A DNA stretch of 64,000 nt, taken from the NCBI RefSeq assembly GCF_000321225.1, contig NW_004451419.1, forward strand, positions 1,070,413 to 1,134,412, in the 5' to 3' direction. Position 1 is the stretch's first letter. Each line of letters starts with the position of its first letter. This stretch comes from Odobenus rosmarus divergens (Eukaryota > Chordata > Mammalia > Carnivora > Odobenidae). The notes under the pieces were generated by a model. That model saw only the letters and a program-made list of their open reading frames with translations. It did no database searches and had not been told where the DNA came from. Positions 48,961-59,461 of this stretch are shown here, one piece after another. The position numbers were made by a program, and so were the translations under genes.

Positions 48961-50824
48961 CAGGAATGACACCGGAGTAGATACAGAGCCTGCTGTCTGG
49001 GGCTAAATAAACGTGAGCTCCCTTTCTTCACCTCTTCCCCAGTGCTTAGCTCGCAGCCCAGGACCTACTAGGTGATCAGGTGTGTTTTTTTATTGGGTGG
49101 CGAAGGTGAGCCCCTACTTGCAGTCTCACCTTTTACTCCAGCCACTTGAATGCCTCCACACGACGGGCAGCTCACTTCTGCTGGGACTGGTTGGAAGCCT
49201 AGTGGGCCTGAGCTCTAGAGCCAGGCTCCCTGAGCCCAAGCTGTGGCTGGGGACTCATCCCCTGAGCAGCCAGCCTCTCCACCTCTGAGGCTCAGTGTCC
49301 CTGCCGCAGAGTGGGGAGTAGCTATGTCCCCACCCCAGTGGGGACAGTCCCAGCAGAGATGCTGGGAGCACCAGCTCTGTGCAGGGCGCCAGGAACGTTT
49401 TCAGCCCTTTTATCATTATTGGGGTTTTTTTATTAAATTGAGCTGACTCCCCAAAGACAGTGGGGTAGGTCCTTCCCCCCCCCCTCAGCCTGCAAATAGA
49501 AATAGCTCCCCTGAGGTGTTGGTTCAGCAGCTAGGAAGTGGAATTTTGAAATTGCTGGAGAAAGAGAATCTGAACAGAAGCGATGCGTTCAAGCTGCCAG
49601 TGCAGAGCATTTAAAAAAAAAAAAAAAAAAACTTAATCGTTAACTCGGTGAGCACAGGGGGAGAATCCCTGTGAGGCGGGGATTGCTGTGCCCACTTTAC
49701 AGATGGGAATCTGAGTCTTGCAGAGAAGTTTGGCCTCCCTGAAAGCTGCTCCCTCCACAGCCGGGTGGCGAGGAGAAGCTTTTCCCTCTGGGTCTCCAGG
49801 ATCTTAGAGCAAACAAGCTGCTATCTGGCTGGGGTGAGGAATGTAAACAGAGGAGGGTCCCCGCATGCCTTCCTGACACAAAGCCTCTCTCTGCTGGGGC
49901 TGGACTCAGCCGGGAAGGGGACAGGGCAGCAGGCAGAACTCATCTAGGGCCCATTCCTGCTGAGAGCCACAACCCCCCCGCCTCCTGCCATGAAAAGAAA
50001 AGGACAAAGATGATCCCGGCTACAAGGAGGCTGATGGAGAGGGCTGCAGGAGATGGGGCCAGGATTGGTACACGCTCTTCTCCGAGGTCAGGGGGAAGAG
50101 GGGTGAGCCCCAGCCCCAGCGTCACTAGCCCCGCTCCCTCCTGACCCTCACTTCACAGACTGGGCAACTGAGGCCCCATGCAAGGAAGTGACTCGTCTTG
50201 GGCCAGGAGACTGGACCTTGGCCACTGGCTGATTCGATGGGAAGCTGTGAGCAAACCGCCGCCCCCCCCCGCCCCCAGTGCCTGTCCCCTCATCTGGAAA
50301 GTAGTGCTGGTTTCCCAGAGGCAAGGGACCACGTCAGCCTTGCTCACAGCTGCAGGACCGGCTCCGGGCACTCAGTAGGTTCTTTAAAAGTACTGGTGGA
50401 GCTGGAGGGAGGGGTGGGGACGGGGAGTGAGTGTGTGCTGGGGACAGAGCTTCTGTTTGGCAAGTGAGTGTGTGCTGGGGACAGAGTTTTCATTTTGTGA
50501 GCTGAACACGGTTCTGGGGGCCGACGGTGGCGATGTCGTGCCACGGGCCGTGCACTTCAACATGGTTTCACGCGGTGAACTCTGTTATGGGCATTTTACC
50601 ACAGTAAAAAAGCCATGGGGGTGGGGGTGGGGAGAACTACTGGTTGATTGAGAGCGTGAAGGTCTGCCTTGCAGAGAAGGGGTGAGTAGGAAGAGCAAGT
50701 GAGGTGCTCAGGGGGATTTACTGAACGTGAACAAGGCCGCTGCTGGGAATGTGACCGTCATGATTTTACCGTTCTTGTCCCTGGTGAAGCTCTTTGGCCT
50801 CTGTCCTGGAAGAACGAGAGACTC

Positions 50825-51016
50825 TTTTTTTTTTTTTTTAAGATTTTATTTACTTATTTGACAGAGAGAGAGTACAAGCAGGGGGAGCAGTAGGGAGAAG
50901 GAGAAGCAGGCTCCCCGCTGAACAGAGAGCCTGACTGGGGCTCAATCCCAGGACCCTGGGATCATGACCTGAGCCGAAAGCAGACGCTTCACCGACTGAG
51001 CCACCCAGGCGTCCCA
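50825..51016 (-). mobile_element. CAN-SINE, minus orientation
   Basis: Poly-T from 50825, head 'ccacccaggcgtccc' at the right end. Imperfect TSD GAACGAGAGACTC (50812-50824) / GGACAAGAGACTC (51017-51029). Confidence 0.93.
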
Positions 51017-51559
51017 GGACAAGAGACTCCTAACGGACAGAAGGAGCTTCTCCTCTTAAGGAAGGAACGAAATAGTAAGGCCTTTAGCACAGGCAGAATC
51101 CTGTGGAGGCTACCGCCCGGCCCAGCCCTTTGGCCCACGAAGCTTCTGGAGCGCCCCACTGGAGCTCGGCCAACACCATGAAGGGAGGTCCTGGGCTGCA
51201 CCGAGGTCCGCACTTAGCAAGCACTTACCGTATGGCAGGCTCAGTGCCAGGCGCTGGGGAGAGATCAGTGGGCCAGAGGGGTCCGCCCCCGAGGGGCTTT
51301 ATTACACCTGGTACACCTGCCCCCAGCCCCGGGGCGGGGGGGGCGGTTATAAAAACAAGGGCTGTGCACTTCACTTGACAGTTGGCATAACTCTGATGAG
51401 GCGGCCAACCCGGTTCATCTCCTACAGCCTGGAAGGGAAAGATTCTTATACCATTTTCTGGAAAAGGACACAGAGAGGCCACTGGCCTGAGATCCCACAG
51501 TCGGTAGGATTTGAACGCCAGCCCGACGGACTGTCCTCAGGGTGGACATGGTCTCAAAA

Positions 51560-52172
51560 AGGCAGACAGTAGTAAGTGTCAGCAAGGATGGGGAGGAACG
51601 GGAGTAATTTTACAGCGGGATGTAAAATGGTGCAGCCGCCTTGGACACCAGTCTGGCAGATCCTCAAAATATTATGTCTAAAGTTACCATATAAGCCAGC
51701 AATTGCAGTCCCAGGGATAAAGCCAAGAGAAATGAAAACATACGGCCGCACCAAAGACTTGAACACAAATGTTCATAGCAGCATTATTCGTAAGAGCCCA
51801 AAATAGAAACGACGCAGATGGCAAATGGATGAATAAAATGTGGTATATCTATACAATGGACTATTATCCAACAATAGGAGTGACATATCGACACTTGGCT
51901 GCACCGTGGATGAGAACATTGTCATCACCCCAAAAAGAAACCCCCGATGCTTTAGGTAACACCCTCCAAGGCCCGCCTCTCCCCAGCCCCTGGCAACCAT
52001 TCATCTACTTTCTGTCTCTACGGATTTGCACCTCCCGGATATCTTGTACACATGTGATCACACAACACACACAACAGATGCGATCACACAACACATGGCC
52101 TTCGACGTCTGTCCGACTGTTTTCATCAGCATCCCTTTTTCCAGGCTCATCCATGGTGCAGCCAAGTGTCCA
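51560..52172 (+). mobile_element. L1 3' region remnant
   Basis: 'gtgcagccgccttggacacc', 'gttcatagcagcattattcg', 'aaaatgtggtatatctatac' and 'cctggcaaccattcatctac' are signature phrases of mammalian L1 3' sequence in + orientation. Two segments appear joined near 51920. Frames are broken. Confidence 0.88.
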
Positions 52173-52330
52173 TATGTCATGATCCCAGGGTCCCGGGATC
52201 GAGCCCCGCATCGGGCTCCCTGCTCGGCGGGAGTCTGCTTCTCCCTCTGCCTCTGTGCGCTCTCTCTCTCTAGTAAAATAAATTTTTAAAAAACCTTAAA
52301 AATAAATAAATAAAATTGAAAAAATAAAAA
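52173..52330 (+). mobile_element. 5'-truncated CAN-SINE
   Basis: Starts inside the element at 'tgtcatgatcccagggtcc' and keeps the TCT-rich region and an A/AATAAA-rich tail. The tRNA-derived head is missing. It abuts the L1 remnant. Confidence 0.88.
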
Positions 52331-54239
52331 GATGTGGTCCCTGGGGGATCTGGGTGTGGCTCTCCCCTGTGTCTTAGCTGTGTGACCTCAGGCAGAGGAC
52401 CCTGCTTCTCTGAGCCTCACTTTTCCCTTTATAAAATGGGGATAGTAACCGCTCCTACCTCGCACAGTTGGGAAGACTCGACCTGGTAGTGCTCCGGAGG
52501 GCTGGGCAGGGTAGGGACAGGGTAGCTGCTCAGTAACTAGTCCCCAGAGGTCCCCACGCTCCCCCCCGCCCCCGACCAACTTAACATCCCCTGCCAAGCG
52601 CTCCGACGTTCACCCAACGTCCCCCCTCACATTACGGTAACATCTTCCTCCTTGTGATTCCTTCAATAATCTTGGTAGGTTGGCACTGCTGCTCCCATTT
52701 TACGGATGACAACTATGGAGGCCAGGAGAGAGCCAGTATCCTTGGCACAGTTCCCCCCCCCCAACCCCCCAGCATTCCCAGGCAGAAACTCCTTTCCTCT
52801 CCCCGCACACCCCTTGCTGTTCTGGCCCCATCAAATCGTATTTCCTCTTTCTCTTCACAGGCGGTGCCTTAGCGCAGCTGGTGGCCTCACAGCTCCAGAG
52901 CTTGGCTGAGGCCAAGGCGGGGTGGGTCCCTGGGGGCCTGGTGTGGTTCTCCAAGTACGGACAAAGCTGAAACCACCAGGTGCGGCTGGATTCCCCCTCT
53001 CCTCTGCACAGCCTCGAGGGGGTGAGTCTTCTCCAGCCCCTTCTGCAGTTGGGTAAACTGAGGCTCCGAACGGTGGAACCCTTGGCCCAACGTCCATGCC
53101 AGCGATGTAGTCAGGATTTGAACCCGGCACCGTCTGAATTCAAATGACACCCTGCAGCCCCTAAAGCAGCCACCTGGCCCTAACCCCGGGTGCCTCAGTC
53201 CCCTCACCTCGCACATAGGAAGTCTGCTCCTTCCCACCTGGATGAGACTGGGGAGTGTGGGGCTGTTGGGGTGAGACATTCTGGCTGGCCTCTCTGCTCT
53301 TTCTCCAGCAAGTGCGTGGCGTGGATGGGCTCAAGAAGGACAGACAGAAAAAACAATTGGGGAAAGTTGCTGAGGAAGGGCCGGGGCTGGCACGTAGGCA
53401 TTTACGTGGCCCTCCCTGTGTGCCAGAAACTGGATTCCCACAGCTATGGGATAGGAAGTGTGCCCAGAGAGGGTAAGCAACCTGCCCGAGGTCACACAGC
53501 CAGGAGGGCTCTGTGTCTGATAGTCTTTTCTGGGAGCCTTCCCCAGTAGACAGCAGGCCCCCCATGAAATCACATTTACCAAGAAGCCACTGAGACAGGA
53601 TACAAGCGGCTGGAGACAAATCAGCTGGTTTGTCCGCCTCAGTCCCGCATATGGCTGTGGCCCAGAGACTGGAGGCCTGGACCTGCCAGACACCTTCAGT
53701 GAGGCTCTTCTGGAATTCTCCCTGGGGCAGAAACCTGAGAGCAGGTGGGAAGGAAGCCCTTCCCTTCAGATGACCGTTGCCAGGGGCACAGACACCCTCC
53801 TGTGGGTGTGGTTGGGTCACAGCTGCCCATTGGCATTTCAGAGATGAACTTCCTCTGAAGTTGTGGCGTGGCGGGGTGGGGGGGGGCCATGTAGGCCTTG
53901 ATGCCAGTAGGCTCTGAGTAATTCAGGCCTTCCCAACTGGGGTCCCTGGGCAGGCTGCTGGGGGGGTTCGTGGAGGTCCCTGGAGTGATGAGTGAAACCG
54001 TCACAGTGAACTCACACTTTCTGGAGAGAGGCCCAAGGCTTTCTCGAAGGCCTGGGATGCTACCTTGCTCACCCACACGTGTGATGAGGGCTCCATTTTC
54101 CCAGCCAGGAAGAGGCGCAGGTTGGGGGCAGGGAGTCCAGGAAAAGGACCCGTGAAAATCCTAGAGAAGAGCTTTGTAAACTGTGAATTGGCTTTGTCAC
54201 CCTCTACTCACAGAGAATTCCCTTGCTCTTAGAACAAAA

Positions 54240-54595
54240 ACCAAAGTCACATTGGTTCCATCCCTCTCTGTCCTCCCACCTTAATCTCCAGGCTCCAGCT
54301 ACTTTCACCTCGGTCTGTCCTTAGAACATGCTGCTTTCTCTCCTGCCTCAGGGCCTTTGCACTAGCAGTAGCCAGCTTCTTTTCATGGCCTGCTATTTCT
54401 CCCCCTTCAGATCTCAACTCAAATGTCACCTCCTCAGAGAGCCCTTCCCTGACCTCCCCCATCTACGTCTCCTCCAGTGGTCCATGAGCCTCTTGGAGGG
54501 TAGGGCCTTATCTCTCTTGTCCCTGAAAGAGCTCCTGAGCCAAGCTCAGGGCCTTGCGCATAGTAGGTGCTCAGCAAACAGCAGTTGAATGACTT
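54240..54595 (+). mobile_element. L2 3' end
   Basis: 'tcaaatgtcacctcctcaga', 'gagggtagggccttatctc' and 'catagtaggtgctcagcaa' follow L2 3'-end order. Confidence 0.75.
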
Positions 54596-55439
54596 GCCTT
54601 CCAGACAGTCCTCTCTGGGCTAGCTCAAGGGCTGTCTAAGGGTGAATCATCACCATAGGCTGTCCTTTATCAAGCACCCTCTAAGTGCTAGGCCCTGTGT
54701 GAGTGCTTTGCATATGTCACCCCCTAGGTGTCACAAGGAAGGACTAATGTCCCCACATGAGGATGTAGTTTTGATTTCCCTGGAATTATGAATACAAAGC
54801 AGGGGCTCCTTACAGTGACATGAGGTGTCTGCTGTAGACTGACAGAGCCGGGAGTCTCCTGATTTTATAGATGAGCAGACTGAAGCCCAGAGGGGAGCAG
54901 GAACTTGCCCAAAGTCCCACAGCAGATCAGCTTGGAGTGAGAAAAGTAGCCAGACTGCACGATGTTTTCTGGGGTTTTCCTGTTGATATGTTGACATGGG
55001 CCCTGCTGTGTCTTTAAGAACAAGAGGTAAGTGAACACGCTGAGGTCTAACTGCATAAGGGGCCGGGATGCCCCTTCAGGAGACCGTGATTTGTATTCAT
55101 AATGCTATTGTGTTCAAATCCTGGGATGCTATAGCCTCCTAATAAATTACTAAAGGCCCTTTATTGAACATGTTAGGCACTTTACACACATGATTTTATG
55201 GACTCCTGCTAGGTGGAGGTGATCCTGTCCCATTTTACAGATGCAGAAACTGAGGCTCAGAGAGGTGAGCTGGCTCCCGCAGCTACAGTTATAGAACCTG
55301 GACTTGAACCCCAAATGTGTTGGGTGGCAGTGGTGATGTTGCTACCGGTAGTAGCGGCAGAAGTCAAAGCAACAGGATACACATCGGTTTGAGAGCCTTC
55401 AAACTTCCCCATCAGTGTTCAAATGGGGCTCCTCATGTG

Positions 55440-55620
55440 GCCCTCGGAAGCCACCCCGACCACCGGTCGCGGGTCGCGATCCGGAGGCCGGGACTCCCAG
55501 CCCTGCTGCGGCGGCGGCTCAGGGCTCACAGCGCCACCTACCGGGCCCCGCGGGAGCCGCAGGCGGCCAGCGCGCAGGCGCGGGGCCCCAAGGGGTACCC
55601 GTGTCAACCCGCGGAGCTCT
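55440..55620. promoter_or_regulatory. Small intergenic CpG-rich patch with CTCF-like and NRF1-like motifs
   Basis: Dense CpG over about 180 bp, flanked by AT-richer DNA. Contains CAGCGCCACCTACCGGG (55529-55545, CTCF-like, - orientation) and GCGCGCAGGCGCGG (about 55569-55582, NRF1-like). There is no matching gene. Open frames here (for example 55317-55682 on +) resemble nothing I know. Confidence 0.45.
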
Positions 55621-56108
55621 TCAACGAACCCACCAAACCCAAGGAAGGGAATAGCCCTCTCTTCTCCTTTAACGCTCCGTAAATGACAAGTGGGCCAACA
55701 CCTGACGATTACGCAGCCCAGCGCCCGACCAGTTTCACTGACTCTCGGTGAGCTGGGAACTGTTATATCCCCATTGTACGGATCAGCAGACTGAGGCTCA
55801 GAGAGGTTTGGCCGTGGCAACTCAGCTACAGCAGAGCCAGGACTCCAATGCCCAGTCACATCCTTATACGCACCCTGCTGCATAAATATATCCTTGCAGT
55901 TTAATGTAACACTTAGCTAAGCTTTCTGTGATTCTATACTTCTAATTGCTTTACAAATAATAGCATTTAATTTAAACCTCACAATCTGTGAGATGGGTAC
56001 TAGCAGGACCCCTGTGGTACAGAAAAGGAAACAGGCTCTTTAAGGGAGAAATGAGTTTCTGCTCCTTGTCTATAAGAGAGATGTATTATGATGGGTTTGA
56101 AACATTTT

Positions 56109-56295
56109 TTTAAAAAGATGTTATTTATTTGAGAGAGAGAGACAGTGAGAGAAGGAACACAGCAGGGGGAGTGGGAGAGGGAGAAGCAGACTTCCCGCGG
56201 AGCAGGGAGCCCGATGCGGGGCTCGATCCCAGGACCCCGGGATCATGACCTGAGCCGAAGGCAGACGCCCAAATACTGAGCCCCCCGGGCGCCCC
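56109..56295 (-). mobile_element. CAN-SINE, minus orientation, perfect 16-bp TSD
   Basis: Flanked by GGGTTTGAAACATTTT at 56093-56108 and 56296-56311, identical. The head ends 'ccccccgggcgcccc'. Confidence 0.95.
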
Positions 56296-56965
56296 GGGTT
56301 TGAAACATTTTATGATGGGCTTGAACTGTTGTTCAGTGAGGTTTTAATGGGATGAACCCAGTAGGTGGATAAACAGGTCAAACGGTGTCAAACTTTTGGG
56401 CTCATTCAGGCTTCTGTGCACTGTCAGGTTAACCTGAGTCCGATGAGCGACTCCCCACGATGGGAATGTCCTGGCAGTAAGAGGTGCTGGAAGGTGGGCT
56501 CACTTTCTGCTGGCACAGAAGTGGCCACGGCTCAGGGGAGATACAGAGTCGGATGTGAAACCCCGGTGCCCCTCCCGGCCTGGCCAGGTCAACCAACCCA
56601 AGTCCTCTTGCCCTGTTGTCAGGGGTTCTGTTTCCTCATCTGACAAATGGGGCTCCTGATGCCTGCAGCTCAGAGGGTTGTGAGATGGTGTCTGTAAAGC
56701 ACTTGCGAAGGGCCAGGTATACAGCCGGTGCACAATGCGTGTTCCTTCCTCTGTGCCCCGGGGGCAGAAACCAGTCCCAGCTTGACAAAAATGAAATGGG
56801 AGGTCCTAGCTGCAGTGCTGGCTTTGTCTCTGGGGACCCAAAGTGTTCCCAGGGGCCCAGCGGGTACCAGGAGTGAAGGAGGCTGGCCTGGGAAAATACC
56901 GACCTTGCACAAAGACATTGCCTTCCCGGTCCCATTGTGCTATGTTGGAGACATGAAGAAAGGCT

Positions 56966-57274
56966 ATTTATTTATTTAGATTTTATTTATTTATTTGTCA
57001 GAGAGAGAGCACACGGACAGGCACACCAGCGGCGGGGGGGGGGGGAGGGAAGGGCAGAGGGAGAAGCAGGCTCTCCGCTGAGCAGGGAGCCAGATGCGGG
57101 ACTCGATCCCAGGACCTTGGGGTCATGACCTGAGCACTTAACCGACTGAGCCACCGAGGCGGCCCTCTTTTTTTTTTTTTTTGTAAGTAATCTCTAACCC
57201 CAAAGTGGGGCTCGAACTCACAACCCCAAGATCAAGAGTTGCATGCTCTATCGATGGAGTCAGCCAGGTGCCCC
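56966..57274 (-). mobile_element. Composite of two SINEs within one target duplication
   Basis: A standard CAN-SINE (about 56966-57164, head near 57145) is followed by a second, differently sequenced tRNA-like SINE head (about 57165-57274, 'tggggctcgaactcacaacc' with 'gcatgctctatcgatgg'). A single direct repeat AAGAAAGGCT flanks the whole (56956-56965 and 57275-57284), which implies one insertion as a dimer or a nested insertion at the tail. The second head is SINE, not a tRNA gene. Confidence 0.88.
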
Positions 57275-58286
57275 AAGAAAGGCTGTTTTTAAAAGGAAGA
57301 TGCAGAATTCTTTTTACGTGTTGGCAGAACTTTGTGTTTCTAGGAAACCCGAAGTGAAAAAAAGCCTAAAAAGCAGTTACAGCTTAGAAAGGCCGGTAGC
57401 ATTCCTAGACCAGCAAGGGTGGGAAATATGAAATCGGAGACATTGAGAAACTTGGTTCAGGTGTCCATCCCTTGGTCATGCCAGAGGCAGCCTTCCAAAC
57501 TGGCTACCAGACTGCATTGAGCAGGAGACTCTTGAAGGCGTTCCATCATTTTCAGGGTCACGTTCAGATCCCCTCAGAGCATGATTATGTGCGTGCATGC
57601 ATGCACACAACCTGCTGTGTGTCAAGCCACCAGGTCTTTGCCTAGACCTTCGAGTGTACCTGCCTCTCCCCCTCCGCCAGGCTCTTCCCTGCCCCCTCCC
57701 CTGCCCCTTCCATGGAGGCTCAGGGCCCGCTGTGACTCCCTCAGAGGCATCCCAGGATGTGGCCCCTCATCTGTGGCCCCAGGCACTGATGACTGTGTCA
57801 TCACTGTTGATTTGCTGGCCCAACTTGCCCCCCCGCCCCCGATTATCAACTCTGGAGGAGCAGGAATGAAGTAAGATCAAGCTGCTCCCTCCATTTAATG
57901 CTAGTATTGGAGGAAGCATCAGCCTGTGAGAAAGTGCAAATAACTCCGCAGGTTAGGGAGGCAATCGGGATTGCTGGGGACTGAGACGAAGTGGAGAATA
58001 CATTTGTCCACTTGTCCCATCCGGCCAAGGGGGGGAAGTCATTTCTCAGCGCTTGCCACGCAGTCTGGTTTTTTTTTCAAAAGCTGCTAGAAATCAAGAT
58101 TTGTGTGTGAAATTTCCCACGTTTCTCAATGTGGCCACCACTTCTATTTTTGTAAACCATGGAGGCCAGAAGACAGGTCCCTGGCTGGTCCCCAGTTGTA
58201 ACCTCTGTTCCAGGGCCGGGGGTTGGGGCGGTGGGGGGAAGAATCATGAACCAAAACAGCACACCGATGTGATTCCAAAATAGAGA

Positions 58287-58296
58287 TTTATTTATT
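58287..58296 (-). terminator. GLTP: GLTP distal poly(A) signals (overlapping AATAAATAAA)
   Basis: Two overlapping AATAAA hexamers on the - strand, about 985 nt after the stop codon. A proximal AATAAA at 59089-59094 (about 185 nt after the stop) offers an alternative short UTR. Confidence 0.75.
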
Positions 58297-59088
58297 AAGG
58301 ATCATTTAGTTTCTTGCATAAAAATCACCAATTGTTCCTCACTGGGTTTTGAACACACATCAATTCTTTTGGGGTTGCTTTGTTTACCCCAACACTTTAA
58401 AAAATACAGCTTTTTTTTAGCGCCAGGAAGGACAGTTAAGGCAGCGAGGCATTTTCTTGGGTCTCAGATGGAGGGTTCACCCTCTCCCCCTTGAGAGAAT
58501 ACACATGGTAGGTAGTTTCTTAGGTTGGAAAAGCTGTCCCTGAAGAAAATAACTATGCAGAAGAATGCAAATATAGTCATCTGTGGTCACTTATTTGTGC
58601 CTGATAGCTTTAAAATAACCCCCCTCCCCTTGGCCATCAAAGGCTTGCTGGTTGGTTTCAGCTATAAAAACACTGTCTGGCAAAAGACAGTAAGAAAGAG
58701 CGGGATCGTTAATGAAAGAGTTGTGAGGTCGGGCCGTGCAAACCACATGAGAACACATACCAGTTTGCTTTTAAAAAAAAATGCCCACCACAGGGGCCCT
58801 GTATAATTTCAAATCAAACTCCTCATGGTCCTTAAAATACCCAAAACATCATTCAGCCAGATCCTGAGGACACGTGCTTCTTCTTTTTCAAGTGAGGTGT
58901 ACGACACACAGTTCCCCCTAGAGTTATGCTCCGCGTGGGGGAAAGAAAGAAAAAAGAAAGAAAGAAAAAAAAAAAAACAACGCTTGGACTTGATTAGAAA
59001 CATTAATTGATTTTTACCACACTGAAATGGAGGGATAGCAGTCTATGCTGTTGTGAAATTCAAAGGGGATTCGGAAGTAGGATCGTTA

Positions 59089-59094
59089 TTTATT
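59089..59094 (-). terminator. GLTP: GLTP proximal poly(A) signal
   Basis: AATAAA on the - strand in an AT-rich setting. It would give a UTR of about 200 nt. Its use is uncertain. Confidence 0.45.
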
Positions 59095-59278
59095 GCTCCG
59101 TTAGGATGACCCCCCAAAATGACTTTTAAACAAAAAAACCAGGGCTGGCTGTGCCCTGCAAGCCCCCCCCCACCCCAGCCTCCAGGCAGTTCCCGGGGCG
59201 GCCGGCTGGCTGGATTCACAGTGATTCGGTTCGACTGGTGCTGCGAGCATCACCCCCCCCCGCCCCCACCGGACATGC

Positions 59279-59461
59279 CTACACCTTGTAGTTGAGCTCG
59301 GCGTTCATCTTGGTGTACATCTCGTAGATGACGTCGATGGTGGCCGTGTAGTTGACCAGGAAGAGGCGGACCTTCTCCAGGCACTCCTCCTCCGTCACGT
59401 TCTGCCCCTTGGAGAGCGCTTTCAGGAAGTCGGACTTGTAGGGTGCCGCGAACAGCGCTGC
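59279..59461 (-). CDS. GLTP: GLTP exon 5 (last)
   Basis: 60 codons plus TAG: AALFAAPYKSDFLKALSKGQ, NVTEEECLEKVRLFLVNYTA and on to NYKV. The acceptor is CGTCTCAAG; the AAG form is less common than CAG and the upstream region has a G-rich run on +, so the splice site looks modest. Confidence 0.95.
   Translation of the reverse strand, partial: AALFAAPYKSDFLKALSKGQNVTEEECLEKVRLFLVNYTATIDVIYEMYTKMNAELNYKV

Larger units (their letters stand above)
48800..58270. other. Intergenic region between TRPV4 and GLTP
   Basis: No coding gene is recognised. CAN-SINEs lie at 50825, 52173, 56109 and 56966. L1 remnants are at 51560-52170 and about 50540-50625. L2-like sequence is at about 54240-54595. MIRs lie at about 52340-52540 (+), 54650-54925 (-), 55140-55315 (-) and 55740-55860 (-). 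A 24-bp motif AGTGAGTGTGTGCTGGGGAC... is doubled at 50426 and 50463. A compact CpG-rich patch is at 55440-55620. Confidence 0.7.
58270..59278 (-). other. GLTP: GLTP 3' untranslated region
   Basis: About 1 kb from the stop to the distal poly(A) signals. It includes an A-rich (GAAA)n stretch on + at about 58940-58980 and AT-rich blocks that look conserved (58540-58880). Confidence 0.75.

Noticed and set aside
51335..51360. TATAAAA-like box near 51350
   Set aside because: No CCAAT or other supporting elements, and it is embedded in repeat-derived sequence.
51560..52172. Possible processed gene
   Set aside because: Phrases match the L1 3' region; frames are broken and no ORF2 core is present.
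57165..57274. tRNA-like sequence with B-box features
   Set aside because: It is a SINE head: T-rich tail, target repeats, and no complete cloverleaf or anticodon arm that I could draw.
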